Origin: PALSA-278 sp963760285
GTDB lineage: Bacteria; Acidobacteriota; Terriglobia; Acidiferrales; UBA7541
NCBI GenBank assembly: GCA_963760285.1
Contig: CAVXCI010000003.1
Location: forward strand, 248,001-312,000
Length of the DNA stretch: 64,000 bases
Direction of reading: 5' to 3'
This document shows, one piece after another, positions 9,377 to 19,169 of this stretch (the stretch's first letter is position 1; each line of letters starts with the position of its first letter). The notes below the pieces were generated by a model that worked only from the letters and a program-made list of their open reading frames with translations, was not told the DNA's origin and searched no databases. The translations under genes and the position numbers were made by a program.

Positions 9377-10099
9377 ATGATTCGCTCGCTGATTACCGCG
9401 CTGGTTTTTATCGTTTACATCCTGCTCGTGGGCGTTCCGCTGGTTCTGTGGAGCATCATGGTGGGAAATGTGAAGCTGCTGTATCCCGCCACCATGGTTG
9501 GATTCCGCATGGTTTTCAGGCTGGCGGGCATTCGGCTGCGCGTGGAAGGGCTGGAAAACGTTCCGCCGGAGGTTTGCATCTTCGCCTCCAATCACGTGAG
9601 CAATCTGGATCCCATGGCTATCGCCGCGCTGGCGCCGCGCCGAATCTCCGTTCTGGCGAAGAAAGAACTGTTCAAGGTGCCGGTGGTGTCCAAGGCGCTG
9701 CTGCTGGGGAAAGTGATTCCCGTGGACCGGTCCAGCCGCGAATCGGCGGTGAGCAGCGTGGAGAAGGCGATTGCGTATCTGCGCGGCGGATTGTCATTCC
9801 TGGTATTTCCCGAAGGGACACGCAGCACGGACGGCCGGCTGCGGGAATTCCGCAAGGGAACGTTCCTGATGGCCATCCGCGCGGGAGTGCATATTGTTCC
9901 TGTTTCGGTGGCGGGATCGCAGCATTCGCAGAAGAAAGGCGAGTGGCAATTGCATCCGGGAGAAATTACGGTGCGCTTCGGTCCGGCGATCGGCGCGCGC
10001 GGATGTCATCTGGATGCGAAGGACGCGCTGATCCAGGAAGTTCATGCGCGCGTGGCAGCGGGCTTGCCGGAGGATCAGCGGCCGCTGGCGGAAGAATGA
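9377..10099 (+). CDS. plsC: 1-acyl-sn-glycerol-3-phosphate acyltransferase (PlsC family)
   Basis: 240 residues. A hydrophobic N-terminus (residues 4-28) anchors the protein in the inner membrane. The acyltransferase motifs are NHVSNLD (the NHx4D box) and FPEGTRSTDGRL (motif III), with IPVDRSS between them and VPVSVAGS following. The enzyme adds the sn-2 acyl chain to lysophosphatidic acid in phospholipid synthesis. It begins 36 bases after the M61 gene and converges with lpxD. PlsC-like proteins can also acylate other lipids, so the exact acceptor is not certain. Confidence 0.88.
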   Translation: MIRSLITALVFIVYILLVGVPLVLWSIMVGNVKLLYPATMVGFRMVFRLAGIRLRVEGLENVPPEVCIFASNHVSNLDPMAIAALAPRRISVLAKKELFKVPVVSKALLLGKVIPVDRSSRESAVSSVEKAIAYLRGGLSFLVFPEGTRSTDGRLREFRKGTFLMAIRAGVHIVPVSVAGSQHSQKKGEWQLHPGEITVRFGPAIGARGCHLDAKDALIQEVHARVAAGLPEDQRPLAEE

Positions 10100-10133
10100 C
10101 GAACCGCGATGGCGCGCGAAATGCGCGGCGCGA

Positions 10134-11162
10134 CTAGCGGCCTCGTTCGTTGCGCAGCGCGGTGACCTCGGACTGCAAGCGGCGAACGGTCTTCAGAAGC
10201 TCGGGCAGATAATTCATGGCGGCGATATTTTTGTGCCACTGGCGGTCGCTGATGGCGGGCGAGCCGGAGAGGAACGAGCCTGGAGGCGCGTCGCCATGAA
10301 AGCCGGACTGCGCGGTGAGCGTGGAGCCGTCGCCGATGTTGGCGTGATCGGCTACTCCCACCTGGCCGGCCAGAACCGCGTTCCTGCCGATGTTGATGGA
10401 GCCTGCCAGTCCCACCTGCGCGCACAGGACGGTGTTCTCGCCAATGTTGCAGGAATGTCCCACCTGGACAAAACTGTCAATCTTGCATCCGTTCTTGATG
10501 ATCGTTTCGCCGGCGGTGGGGCTGTCCGCGGCGCTCTGCGCCTGAATTTCCACGTCGTCGCCGATAACCACCAAACCGGTGGGGCGGATTTTTTCGTAGA
10601 CGCCGTCTTCGCGGCGCGCGAAGGCGAAGCCATCCGCGCCGAGGACCACGCCATTTTGCAAAATCACGCGATGTCCGATGCGGCAGTTTCCGCGGATGGC
10701 CGTGTGGGAGTGGGCGAAGAAGTCGTCACCAATCTGCGCGCCTGAATAAATGGAAACAAAGCTGTGCAGGAAGGCGTTACGGCCGATGCGCACTCCTTCG
10801 TCCACAAAACAGTAGGGGCCAATATGCGAGCCGGAGCCGATTTCCGCGGACGGCGCGACGACCGCGGTGGGATGGATGCCGGGCTGATATTTCGCCGGGG
10901 GATACAGAATTTCAATGGCGCGCGCGAAATGGACGTAGGGGCTCTTGGAGCGCAACGCGGGGATATGCGGCGCTTCCTGTCCCGGCGGAAGAATGACGGC
11001 GGAGGCGCGCGTCTGGCGGAGGGCCTGGCGATAGCGCGGATGGGTGAAAAATGTAATTTCGCCGGGCTGGGCTTCCTCGATCCCCGCAACGGAAGTGATT
11101 TCGACGTTGGGATCGCCCTCCAGAGGACAATCGAGCCGGGCCGCCAGTTCGCCTAGTTTCAT
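10134..11162 (-). CDS. lpxD: UDP-3-O-acylglucosamine N-acyltransferase (lipid A biosynthesis)
   Basis: 342 residues from the ATG whose complement is 11160-11162; a good AGGAGC precedes it on the minus strand, so upstream in-frame starts (to 11213) are not needed. The N-terminal uridine-binding domain (MKLGELAARLDCPLEG, then GEITFFTHPRYRQAL) is followed by left-handed beta-helix hexapeptide repeats (SAEIGSGSHIGPYCFV through AVLAGQVGVADHANIGD). HSCNIGENTV contains the conserved catalytic His region. LpxD transfers a hydroxyacyl chain to UDP-acyl-glucosamine. It implies that the organism makes lipid A. The gene stands alone, without the usual lpxA/fabZ neighbours. Confidence 0.9.
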   Translation of the reverse strand: MKLGELAARLDCPLEGDPNVEITSVAGIEEAQPGEITFFTHPRYRQALRQTRASAVILPPGQEAPHIPALRSKSPYVHFARAIEILYPPAKYQPGIHPTAVVAPSAEIGSGSHIGPYCFVDEGVRIGRNAFLHSFVSIYSGAQIGDDFFAHSHTAIRGNCRIGHRVILQNGVVLGADGFAFARREDGVYEKIRPTGLVVIGDDVEIQAQSAADSPTAGETIIKNGCKIDSFVQVGHSCNIGENTVLCAQVGLAGSINIGRNAVLAGQVGVADHANIGDGSTLTAQSGFHGDAPPGSFLSGSPAISDRQWHKNIAAMNYLPELLKTVRRLQSEVTALRNERGR

Positions 11163-11273
11163 GAGCAAGCTCCTATCGTGAATTCGCGCGCCGGGGCGCA
11201 TGCCGCGGCGCATTGGAAATGTAACGCAATGGGGATGAAAGATGCGCGGGGAAACGGGATGGATGTACGGAAG

Positions 11274-11777
11274 TCAACGGGTATCGAAGAATTCGCCCTG
11301 CGCGACCATGGCGGGCGCCGCGTGTTTGGCGCCGCGGCGGATGGCTCCCACCACGCCGAGAACGGTCACGCCGGCCAGCGCGGAACGCGGCGCAAAGACG
11401 CGCTGGCAATTGCCGAACAAATCCGGCGGCGTGATTTGGATGCCGTTTTCGAGGAGATCGAGCATGTCATTGGGGCAGATGCCTTCCAGCTCTTCGCCAT
11501 CGCGAAAGGCCAGGAGCAGCCAAAGACCCTTGAGTTTGGGCCGGCTGAGAAATACTTTGCGGGCCGGTTCGGCGGGCTGGTCGAAGTCCGCGACAAAATA
11601 GACGCAGCGGACGCTGCTAAGAGGAATGGCCTGGTGCTCACCGTCGGGCGTGAGCAGGTCGAGAGAGTCGCTTCGGCCGAGGCCTGCAGCAAAGGCATAG
11701 CCGGGGGCGGTGCGTCCATTGGCCATCTGGACGAGGACCTTCTTTCGCGCCGCGACCGATTGTGGCGATTTGGGCAA
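11274..11777 (-). CDS. Conserved-looking hypothetical protein, small beta-rich domain
   Basis: I do not recognise a named function. TTG at 11777 (complement) is proposed because a purine-rich stretch precedes it and the conserved-looking strand KKVLVQMANGRTAPGYA begins soon after; this gives 167 residues, while the open frame extends back to 11909. The first half (VLVQMANGR ... LDLLTPDG ... IPLSSVRCVYFVADFD) resembles a short beta-barrel module seen in acidobacterial proteins that follow the pattern strand-DGR-strand-KAVFFVKDF. There is no signal peptide or membrane segment. The second half repeats a similar strand order (WLLLAFRDGEELEG). It is most likely cytoplasmic. An overlapping plus-strand frame is a shadow. 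Confidence 0.5.
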   Translation of the reverse strand: MPKSPQSVAARKKVLVQMANGRTAPGYAFAAGLGRSDSLDLLTPDGEHQAIPLSSVRCVYFVADFDQPAEPARKVFLSRPKLKGLWLLLAFRDGEELEGICPNDMLDLLENGIQITPPDLFGNCQRVFAPRSALAGVTVLGVVGAIRRGAKHAAPAMVAQGEFFDTR

Positions 11778-11976
11778 TGGGTTTCTCTTTCGCCTTAATG
11801 TATGCGGTTTGTGCAACGCGCGCAACGCAGATGAGTTTTCGAAGTTCGTTCCGGGACTTATGCTATGAACTTGCCGCATCCGGGAATTGCCGGCCGATCC
11901 CGCGGACATTGAAGGATGTGGTGTCCCAGACGCGATCCGGCCTTAGCGCAGCACGAAAGAGACGAGCTTGTGCCCG

Positions 11977-13284
11977 TCAGGGCCGCAGCCGAAACTGCAC
12001 TTGGACGTTCACAACGACCATTGCGGGCTTGCCGTCTGGCCCCTCGGCTGGAATGAGCTTCCAAGTCTGAACCGTGTCCACCGCGTTCTCGTCCAGTTTT
12101 CGTGACAGGCCCTTTAGAATCTTTATGTGAGTAATTCTGCCTTCGGCGCTCACCAGGCACTGCAAAAGCACAAAGCCCTGGGTCTCTCTGCGCGCCTCAT
12201 TGATCGGGTAAATGGGGTCTGGACAATACGTGCAGGTGACGTCACCATAGCCACCCGCTCCGGCTCGCGGCGCCGTTATCATTCCGATGGCGCTTGCATC
12301 GAATGCAACCAGCGCCTCTTGCTCCACGGCGTTGCCCCGGCACACCGCTGGCTCGTATTTTGCCGCAGTGAGATATTTTTCCATGGCCGATTCGCGTGCG
12401 GGATCCACAGCATGCCGAACCTTAACGTCCCGCATTTTCCCGTCCGTCCCAATAACTCCCGCCGCTATGAAATATTCCGCGGCATTCCCAACACCTCCGA
12501 TACCGGACGCCAATCCCGGCCCGGCTGCGTTAGTGAAGGGGAGGCAGGAGGGTTTAGCGGTGATGCCTTCCAGCGGAGCAAAAGCGTTGTTGTGGTCCAC
12601 GTCCTCCGGCGCAACCGCGTCAAGTTTGGTCACGGTAAGGCGAATCACCGTCGCACCCCCCAGGCCGTATTCGATGGAGCGCGGAATCTGGCGCCCTTTA
12701 CCAAAGGGAGCGTATCCGCTAAAAACCACCCGCGCCTTGGGCGTATCTTCCAGTGGCACGCTCTCTATGTAAACCGGTTCGGCCGTTTTTTCGTCGGCGC
12801 AGAACGTATTCAGTAGGCCGCCGAAGTCGCCAGTGATACACAGCGTGGTTTCGGAAGTCAGCGGCGTATTTAGTTCCCGCATTTCCGTCACTATTTTTAA
12901 ACCAATCTGGCCGAAATGCGGCGAATTCGGCACCAGGTTGGCCAGCTCCGCAACGCGCAACGGTGCGTAGTCCTGATTGCGCTTCAGCCATTCGTTGCCG
13001 CCGGCTACCACGCGGGTCTGCTGAAAATCGCCCAGCGTGATTTCTTCGCGGAAGCGATCCGGCGCCGCCCAATCAACTTTGTACGTACCGTCGAGCTGTT
13101 TTTGGTTTTCGTCCACCACGTGGAGGGAGATTTCCATGCGGTAGGGGCCTTGATCCTGCAGATTGACCACGGCGCGGGACGCCTCCAGCAGTTTCTGTGC
13201 GTCTTTAATGCTGGGCGGTTTTTTCGCCAGCGCCCCCGCTGCGAGGCACAGCAAGATCCCCGTCAGAATTATCGTTCTTCGCAT
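11977..13284 (-). CDS. Secreted protein with TonB-C-like C-terminal domains
   Basis: 435 residues from the ATG at 13284 (complement), preceded by AAAGG. A signal peptide covers about residues 1-20 (ILTGILLCLAAGALA). The last 90 residues (DPIYPINEARRETQGFVLLQCLVSAEGRITHIKILKG ... AVDTVQTWKLIPA, described in two parts) match the TonB C-terminal fold: a P-x-Y/P-x-A motif, a strand with V-x-G-R-I, and W-x-x-x-P-A. A related but more degenerate segment (GVIGTDGKMRDVKVRH) precedes it, suggesting two TonB-C-like modules. It lacks the Pro-rich periplasmic spanner and the N-terminal anchor of a true TonB, so an energy-transducing role is doubtful. The middle holds paired Cys residues. Confidence 0.7.
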   Translation of the reverse strand: MRRTIILTGILLCLAAGALAKKPPSIKDAQKLLEASRAVVNLQDQGPYRMEISLHVVDENQKQLDGTYKVDWAAPDRFREEITLGDFQQTRVVAGGNEWLKRNQDYAPLRVAELANLVPNSPHFGQIGLKIVTEMRELNTPLTSETTLCITGDFGGLLNTFCADEKTAEPVYIESVPLEDTPKARVVFSGYAPFGKGRQIPRSIEYGLGGATVIRLTVTKLDAVAPEDVDHNNAFAPLEGITAKPSCLPFTNAAGPGLASGIGGVGNAAEYFIAAGVIGTDGKMRDVKVRHAVDPARESAMEKYLTAAKYEPAVCRGNAVEQEALVAFDASAIGMITAPRAGAGGYGDVTCTYCPDPIYPINEARRETQGFVLLQCLVSAEGRITHIKILKGLSRKLDENAVDTVQTWKLIPAEGPDGKPAMVVVNVQVQFRLRP

Positions 13285-13714
13285 TCGACCTTTCGGAATC
13301 CTCCCGCGCACCTAAGGCACGATCCTGTAAGCTGCCCCGCAGCCATAGGGTCCCTCGCGCGTGGAGTTGCAGCGTGACATGTTCTCCTATACCGCGGGGA
13401 CATAGCCGGGAAGACTGGAGGTTACAGCGTTGCTATCTTCCTGTTCGGCGGCTGTCGCAGATTATAGGGCTGGCGCGCGGCAAACTCAATGCCGGCCTCT
13501 GCCGCACGTTGGACTGGCAGGCATGATCTTGTAACGTCCGCACAGGCGAGGCCCCGGATCATTCATGGCGCCCCGCTTGACTTCACCCCTCCAGCTTTTA
13601 TACAGTCCGCGCAACTTCGAGGCAGCGGGCGTTCACGCGCCGCGAAGCCAACCACGGGAAGACAGTCTCGAACGCTGGGCAAATTTTCGTTCCATGAGGG
13701 AGGAGATCACCACG
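13285..13714. other. Divergent intergenic region, 430 bp
   Basis: This separates the minus-strand TonB-C-like gene from the plus-strand secreted gene. It holds a good sigma70-type promoter for the rightward gene (listed separately). Two open frames that cross it have no ribosome site or recognisable protein. I see no RNA gene. The left half may carry the promoter of the leftward gene, but no convincing -35/-10 pair was found. Confidence 0.5.
13577..13604 (+). promoter_or_regulatory. Putative sigma70 promoter for the secreted gene at 13715
   Basis: TTGACT at 13577-13582 and TATACA at 13599-13604 are separated by 16 bases. Transcription would start near 13611, leaving a leader of about 100 bases before the GGAGG site and ATG 13715. 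The match is by eye; no start-site data exist. Confidence 0.45.
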
Positions 13715-14632
13715 ATGAGAAAAATCACAGTGAGTTGGCTGGGTCTGGCAACAATTCTGACAATGACTTTGGGATTCGCGGCAGCGGCGCGCGCGCAAAA
13801 CGGCAAGATGAGCGCTCCGCCGAAAATTTTGCAGATCACCCGCGAGTACACCAAGCCGGGCAAGGGCGGCGCCATGCATGACAAGACCGAAAGCGCCTTC
13901 GTCGAAGCCATGGCCAGGGCGAAATGGCCCACGCACTACATCGGCATGACGTCCCTGAGCGGCAAATCGCGGGCGCTGTTTTTCACCGGCTACGATTCCT
14001 TCGCCGCGTGGGAAAAGGACACCAACAACGCCATGGGCAACGCGTCGCTTTCCGCAGCGCTGGAACGCGCCTCCGTCGCCGATGGCGAACTGCTCACCGA
14101 CCTTGACCAGAACGTCTTCATCTATCGCGAGGACCAGAGCTTGAATCCTGACGTGGACCTCTCGCAGGTCCGCTACTTTGACATCTCCGTGTTTCACGTC
14201 AAGGAGGGACGCGAGCATGACTGGGACCAGGCCACGCAATTGGTGAAGGCCGCCTACGAGAAATCCAATCCCGAAGTGCACTGGGCCGTTTTCCAAGCGG
14301 CGTATGGTCCCCCCGACGGGACCTATCTGGTGATTACTCCGCGGAAATCGCTGGCCGAAGTGGACTCGGAATTTTCCATGATGAACAAGTTCATGTCCGC
14401 GCTGGGCGAGGACGGCATTAAGAAACTGGACGACCTGTCCGCGGAAGGCATCTCCGACGACATGTCCAATCTCTTCGCCGTCAATCCGCGCATGAGCTAC
14501 GTCGGCGACGACATCGCCAGCGGCGCTCCCAGTTTCTGGCGGCCGAAACCCATGGGTGCGATGCCCATGGCCGGGAAGCCGAAGCCCTCGGGAAAGCCGG
14601 CGTTTCCTCCACCTCCGCCGCCGAACCAGTAG
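13715..14632 (+). CDS. Secreted hypothetical protein, two ferredoxin-like (antibiotic-monooxygenase-like) halves possible
   Basis: ATG 13715 is selected because GGAGGAG lies about ten bases upstream and a clean signal peptide follows (about residues 1-28, ending AAAARAQ); the product is 305 residues. The mature part contains two similarly built segments, one beginning LQITREYTKPGKGGAMHDKTE and one beginning FDISVFHVKEGREHDWDQATQ (quoted in part), each a strand followed by a Gly-containing loop and helix as in dimeric alpha/beta-barrel proteins. The tail is rich in Pro, Lys and Met. Function unknown. It stands alone between a divergent and a co-directional gene, and its codon use matches its neighbours. 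Confidence 0.65.
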   Translation: MRKITVSWLGLATILTMTLGFAAAARAQNGKMSAPPKILQITREYTKPGKGGAMHDKTESAFVEAMARAKWPTHYIGMTSLSGKSRALFFTGYDSFAAWEKDTNNAMGNASLSAALERASVADGELLTDLDQNVFIYREDQSLNPDVDLSQVRYFDISVFHVKEGREHDWDQATQLVKAAYEKSNPEVHWAVFQAAYGPPDGTYLVITPRKSLAEVDSEFSMMNKFMSALGEDGIKKLDDLSAEGISDDMSNLFAVNPRMSYVGDDIASGAPSFWRPKPMGAMPMAGKPKPSGKPAFPPPPPPNQ

Positions 14633-14923
14633 CTCCGCGGGCTGCGGGGAGCAAATTGGCGGGAGCCTGGATTCGGGCCGCGTGGATGTTGTCGTTGCCC
14701 GGATCCAGAATCCCCGCGGGAATGCCGCATACTGCCCCTGCTTGCATTGCTTTTCCAAGCCGTGCCACGAATCGAATTCGTGTTTCTCCCATCGGCTGTT
14801 GAGGGTCGTCATTTTTCATGGAAGTTGAGCCGTTGCGGAGGGTTGCAAATTGTGATATCATATGCTTCACCATATCGCATAACTTACTGTAAACATTGGG
14901 GTTAGACTAAGAACGGGGTTTCT

Positions 14924-16558
14924 TTGACCGAAAAAAGGCAGATCCTGAGGTCCGCTTGGGTCATCGGTCTTTTCACCTTAGCCAGCCGTATCCTCGGCTA
15001 CTGGCGCGACCAACGCATCACGTTGCTGCTGGGCACCTCCGGCCTGGCGGACTCTTTCATCCTCGCCTTCCGCATTCCCAACTTAATCCGCAGGCTGATT
15101 GGCGAAGGCTCGCTGACGGCCAGTTTTGTGCCGATCTTCACGGAGTACCTTCACAAGCGCACGCAGGAAGAGACCTGGGAGTTTGGACAGCGAGTCTTCT
15201 GGACCACGGCGGTGCTGCTGAGCGTCGTGGCGGTTTTGGGTTCGGTTTTTTCCGGGACCATGATTCACATGTTCACGCTCTTCGGAAAGACCAACACACA
15301 GTGGGACGAGGCGGTTTTTCTGAACCGCATCATGTTCCCTTACGCGCTGTTGATCGGGATGTCCGCGGTGGCCATGGCGATCTTGAACTCGCTGAATATT
15401 TTCGGCTTGCCGGCTTCGACCTCGGCGCTGTTCAATCTTTCGGTCATTCTGTTTTCGTTTGGCGTGGTGTACCGGCCGGTGATGAAATGGGCGCCACATG
15501 GCTACCGCAATCCGGCGGTGGCTCTGGCCGTGGGTGTTCTGGTGGGGGGAGCGCTGCAGTTCCTGGTGCAGGTGCCGGAACTGATGAAGCGCGGGATGAA
15601 GTTCCATTTCAGCGTGTCGTTCACCGACCCGGGAGTGCGGCGCGTGGCGGCGCTGATGGGGCCGGGGCTGGTGGGCATCGGGATTTTCCAGATCAATTTT
15701 TTCGTGGACACGATATTCGCCACCTCGGCGCGGATGCCCGGAGGCAGCGTGATGGCGCTGTATGTGGCGGACCGCATCATGGAGCTGGTACTGGGGACCT
15801 ATGCCATAGCGGTGGCCACGGCGGTGCTGCCTTTGATGTCGCGGCAGGCGGCGTTGCGCGATTTTCCGGCGCTGAAGCGGACGCTGGCGTTTTCGGTGCG
15901 CATTGTGTCGTTCATCACCATTCCGGCGTCATTGGGCTTGATGGTGTTGCGCAAGCCCATCGTTTCCGTGCTGTTTGAGCACGGGCACTTCGGCGCGGAA
16001 TCCACTATGCTGACGGCGCGCGCGCTGCTCTACTACGCGGTGGGATTGCCGGCGTTTGCGGGAGTGAAACTGATCGTGCCGGCGTTTTATTCGCAGCAGG
16101 ATACACGCACGCCGGTGGCCGCGGCGGCCGCGGCGCTGGCGCTGAATATTGTTCTGAACGTGATGTTTCTTTGGCTGTTTTTCGTCAAGCTGGGGAACGG
16201 AACGCCGGCGCTGGCCACGTCATTGGCGGCCTATCTGAATTTCTTTCTGCTGTTCTACATTCTGCGAGGGCGGGTAGGGCGGCTGGGCGGGCGCCGCGTG
16301 GCTGTTTCACTGGGTAAGGTAGCCCTCGGGTCGGCGGCGATGGCGCTGGTTTGCCATGCTTTGCTGCATGGCATGGCCGCCGCCTGGGGCGGAACACTGA
16401 TTCACAGGACGCTGGCTCTCTCCGTGACCATGGGTGCTGGCGTGGCGGTGTTCATGGGGATTAGCTGGCTTTTGCGATGCGAGGAGATCCATGAGTTGCT
16501 GGATATGTTGCGGCAGCGAGGCCCGGAACCCGAGACCGGAATGGCCGTTGGCGGCTGA
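14924..16558 (+). CDS. murJ: Lipid II flippase MurJ (MviN)
   Basis: 544 residues, start TTG 14924. The N-terminus (LFTLASRILGYWRDQ ... LADSFILAFRIPNLIRRL, in parts) and GEGSLTASFVPIFTEYL are hallmark MurJ sequences, followed by about 14 membrane segments. Arg residues of the central cavity (RILGYWRD, RIPNLIRR) are present. MurJ moves lipid II across the inner membrane for peptidoglycan synthesis. A compact 17-base gap separates it from the recombinase gene. About 290 bases upstream contain an AT-rich stretch (14850-14905) likely to hold the promoter. An internal plus-strand frame of 340 residues is a shadow. Confidence 0.92.
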   Translation: MTEKRQILRSAWVIGLFTLASRILGYWRDQRITLLLGTSGLADSFILAFRIPNLIRRLIGEGSLTASFVPIFTEYLHKRTQEETWEFGQRVFWTTAVLLSVVAVLGSVFSGTMIHMFTLFGKTNTQWDEAVFLNRIMFPYALLIGMSAVAMAILNSLNIFGLPASTSALFNLSVILFSFGVVYRPVMKWAPHGYRNPAVALAVGVLVGGALQFLVQVPELMKRGMKFHFSVSFTDPGVRRVAALMGPGLVGIGIFQINFFVDTIFATSARMPGGSVMALYVADRIMELVLGTYAIAVATAVLPLMSRQAALRDFPALKRTLAFSVRIVSFITIPASLGLMVLRKPIVSVLFEHGHFGAESTMLTARALLYYAVGLPAFAGVKLIVPAFYSQQDTRTPVAAAAAALALNIVLNVMFLWLFFVKLGNGTPALATSLAAYLNFFLLFYILRGRVGRLGGRRVAVSLGKVALGSAAMALVCHALLHGMAAAWGGTLIHRTLALSVTMGAGVAVFMGISWLLRCEEIHELLDMLRQRGPEPETGMAVGG

Positions 16559-16575
16559 GCGGGAGTGATAACGCC

Positions 16576-17460
16576 ATGGAAAATTTAGTCACATCGTTTC
16601 TGCGCTATGTGCTGGTGGAGAAAGGGCTGGCCACCACCACGATTCAATCCTATCGCAGCGATTTGCGGAAATTTTCGAGCTTTCTCAAGAGAAACAAGCT
16701 GCAGCTGGAGGATGTGCGCACGCGTCATATTGTGGATTATCTGGCGGAGCTGTATCGCATGAACCTCGACAGCCGCACCGTGGCGCGCCACCTGGTGAGC
16801 TTGCGGCATTTGTTGCGGTTTGCCGTTTCGGAAGGATTGCTGAAGACGGACCCGGCGGAGAACCTGGAATCGCCGCGGTTTCATCCCAAACTGCCGACTC
16901 ATTTGAACAGCGTGGACGTGCAAAAGCTTCTTCAGGCGCCGGACAGGCGCACCGCCGCTGGTCTGCGGGACCTGGCGATGATGGAGGTAATTTATTCAGC
17001 GGGACTGCGCGTGTCCGAACTGGTGACCTTGAAGTTGCAGGACATGAATCTGGAATCGGGATTCCTGCGGTGCATCGGGAAAGGCGACAAGGAACGGCTG
17101 GTCCCGCTGGGACGGCCGGCCGTCGCCGCGGTGTGCGAGTATTTGCGGAATGGCCGGGGCAAAATTCTTCGCGGGCGAAGTTCGCCGCATCTTTTTGTCA
17201 CGCGCCTGGGCAAGAGGATGTCGCGCGTGATGTACGGGAAGCGCCTGAAGGAATATGGCCGGAAGGCTGGCCTGCGCGGCAATTTAAGCCCGCACAAATT
17301 GCGCCACACCTTCGCAACGCACCTGCTGGAAGGCGGCGCGGATTTGCGGTCCCTGCAGATGATGCTGGGACACGCGGATATTTCCACCACGCAGATTTAT
17401 ACCCACGTGGCGCAGGAACGGATGAAAGCGGTTTATAAAGCGCATCACCCTCGCGCCTAA
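16576..17460 (+). CDS. xerD: Tyrosine recombinase XerC/XerD
   Basis: 294 residues, normal length. The N-terminal SAM-like domain contains VEKGLATTTIQSYRSDLRKF, and the catalytic domain shows SAGLRVSELV (first catalytic Arg), GKGDKERLVPLG (the beta-hairpin Lys region), HKLRHTFATHLLEGGADLR (His-x-x-Arg) and GHADISTTQIYTHV (His and nucleophile Tyr). Such recombinases resolve chromosome dimers at dif. XerC and XerD cannot be told apart confidently here; the symbol xerD is a best guess from the HTFATHLLEGGADLR form. Location between murJ and cca looks like a chromosomal housekeeping context, not an integron or phage. Confidence 0.88.
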   Translation: MENLVTSFLRYVLVEKGLATTTIQSYRSDLRKFSSFLKRNKLQLEDVRTRHIVDYLAELYRMNLDSRTVARHLVSLRHLLRFAVSEGLLKTDPAENLESPRFHPKLPTHLNSVDVQKLLQAPDRRTAAGLRDLAMMEVIYSAGLRVSELVTLKLQDMNLESGFLRCIGKGDKERLVPLGRPAVAAVCEYLRNGRGKILRGRSSPHLFVTRLGKRMSRVMYGKRLKEYGRKAGLRGNLSPHKLRHTFATHLLEGGADLRSLQMMLGHADISTTQIYTHVAQERMKAVYKAHHPRA

Positions 17461-17520
17461 ACAGGGAAAAGCGGGCCGTGGACGGAACTCACGGCGCGCG
17501 GGATCAGGAGGCGGTTCGAT

Positions 17521-19100
17521 ATGCCGGATTACATGTTCCTGCTGGAAAGCAGGCTTTCACCCGAGCAGCGCGCGTTGGTGCTGCGGGTGCAGGAGCTGGC
17601 CCAGGAGTTGGAACTGAACATCTATTTGACGGGCGGGGCGGTGCGCGACCTGATTTCCGGCATGCCCATCCGCGATTTGGATTTCACCGTGGAGGGGAAT
17701 CCAACGCGCATGACGCGGGAACTGGAAAAAGGCGGGGCGCGGGTGGTGGAAGAGGATGAAAAGTACCGGCACATGGAGTTTATCTTTGCCGGCGACGTGG
17801 AGGCGTCGCTGGAAGGCGCGCGGGACGACCACTACGCCAGCCCGGGAAGCAAGGCGGAAGTCCGCTGGGCGACGGTGGCTGATGATCTGCGGCGCCGGGA
17901 TTTTTCGGTGAACGCCATCGCCCTGTCGCTGAACGCGGCGTCGCGCGGACTGGTGCTGGATCCCATGAACGGGCTGGCGGACCTGGAACGGCGCGAGATC
18001 CGCGCACTATCCATGCATTCGTTCACCAACCAGCCGGTCAGGCTTCTGCGCGCGCTGCTCTATTGCGCCCGGCTGGGATTCAAGCTGGAGCAAAGGACCG
18101 AGGAATGGTTTGACCTGGCGCTCTCGCGGGACATGCAGGACAACATGGACGCGGCAAAAGTGGGAGAGGTGGTGCGCCAGTTCACGCGCGAGGCCAATCC
18201 CGTGGCCATCCTGAAGTTCTGGGAGGTGCGGGACCTGCTGGCGTCGGTCTTTCCTGCGATAGACAAGCACAAGCCCAGGCTGGATGATTTGGCGCGCCTG
18301 ATGCGCGCACGCGAGGGCATGTGGGCGGCGGGCATTCGCCCGCGGCAGTTTGCGCCCACGATGCACTATCTGCTTAAGCGGCTTTCCAACCGCGAACGGC
18401 TGGCGGCCATGCGCTACTGGGGATTTTCGGCGGAGGAAGTCGCAGGCGGTGGACGAACTCCCGGAGGCGGCCAACAAGTTGCAGAAGCTCCTCAAGGGAC
18501 GCAAGACCCGGAAACCGGAAGAGGCCTACGCGGTGCTGGCGCAAACGCCGCCGCATTTGTTGGCCTTTGTGCAGAGCGAGTATTCGGTGTCGCGAGCCAG
18601 CAGCCAGATTCGGAATTATCTGGCCAAGTGGCGCCCCTTGCGTCTGAGTCCGCCGATCGCTGAATTGGCGGCGCTGGGCGTTCCGCGCGGCGCGAAGTTT
18701 GACGAAGTGGTGGAAAAATTCTTTGTGGCGCAACTGCGCGGCAAAGGGCGGGATCCGGAGGAGCGCGCCCGGCTGCTGAAAAAACTGGCGGGAATCAAGG
18801 ATCCGCTGCCCAAGAAAGTTGAGAAGGGCAAGGCGGAAAAGGTTCGCGGCAGGGGAAAGGCCCATGGCAAGGCGGCCGAGGCGCAGGAAGCGCCGAAACC
18901 GCCCATGCCGCCGAGAGGGGTGTGGGAAAGAAGTTCACGTTTTGCGGCCGCGAAGAAATGGAAGCGGCGAATGCCGCGAAAGCGAAGGCGCTCGATCCCG
19001 CTGAAGAAAGCCAAAGAAAACGCGGCTCGCCAAGCCGACGTGGGCCAAGAAGAGCTCGAAAAAGAAGAAACGGCGGAAATGCGGCGCTGGCGGGCGTTGA
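17521..19100 (+). CDS. cca: CCA-adding tRNA nucleotidyltransferase / poly(A) polymerase family, broken by two or three apparent frameshifts
   Basis: The class II nucleotidyltransferase head is intact: LTGGAVRDLISGMPIRDLDF gives GG and the DxD metal site, and RRDFSVNAIALSL follows. It adds or repairs the 3' CCA of tRNA. The frame breaks near 18441 (one extra base; EEV then QAVDELPEAANKLQKLL), again near 18925 (one missing G in a G run; PPRG then VGKKFTFCG) and probably near 19016 (one missing A), after which a Lys-rich tail (AKPTWAKKSSKKKKRRK) ends at TGA 19098-19100. Without the third shift a frame ends at 19173, overlapping the dnaE start. The tail is therefore uncertain. The protein is near 525 residues after repair. 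Confidence 0.78.
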
Positions 19101-19169
19101 TGAGATTTCCTCAGACGCCGGTGAAGGCGCGGCGCCGAAGCCCTCAAACTGGATTAGAATAAAGGCGGC

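Noticed and set aside
8084..9595. 503-residue minus-strand frame opposite the M61 peptidase
   Set aside because: It is antisense to a conserved M61 gene with clear motifs; it is rich in Arg/His/Ala as expected for a GC-rich shadow, and has no recognisable domain or ribosome site.
10044..10745. 233-residue plus-strand frame over lpxD
   Set aside because: It lies opposite LpxD hexapeptide repeats, which create long antisense frames by periodicity.
13598..14812. 404-residue minus-strand frame opposite the secreted gene at 13715
   Set aside because: The plus-strand gene has a signal peptide and ribosome site; the antisense frame lacks protein character.
14481..14873. 130-residue minus frame upstream of murJ
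   Set aside because: Half lies opposite the secreted gene; the rest has no conserved features.
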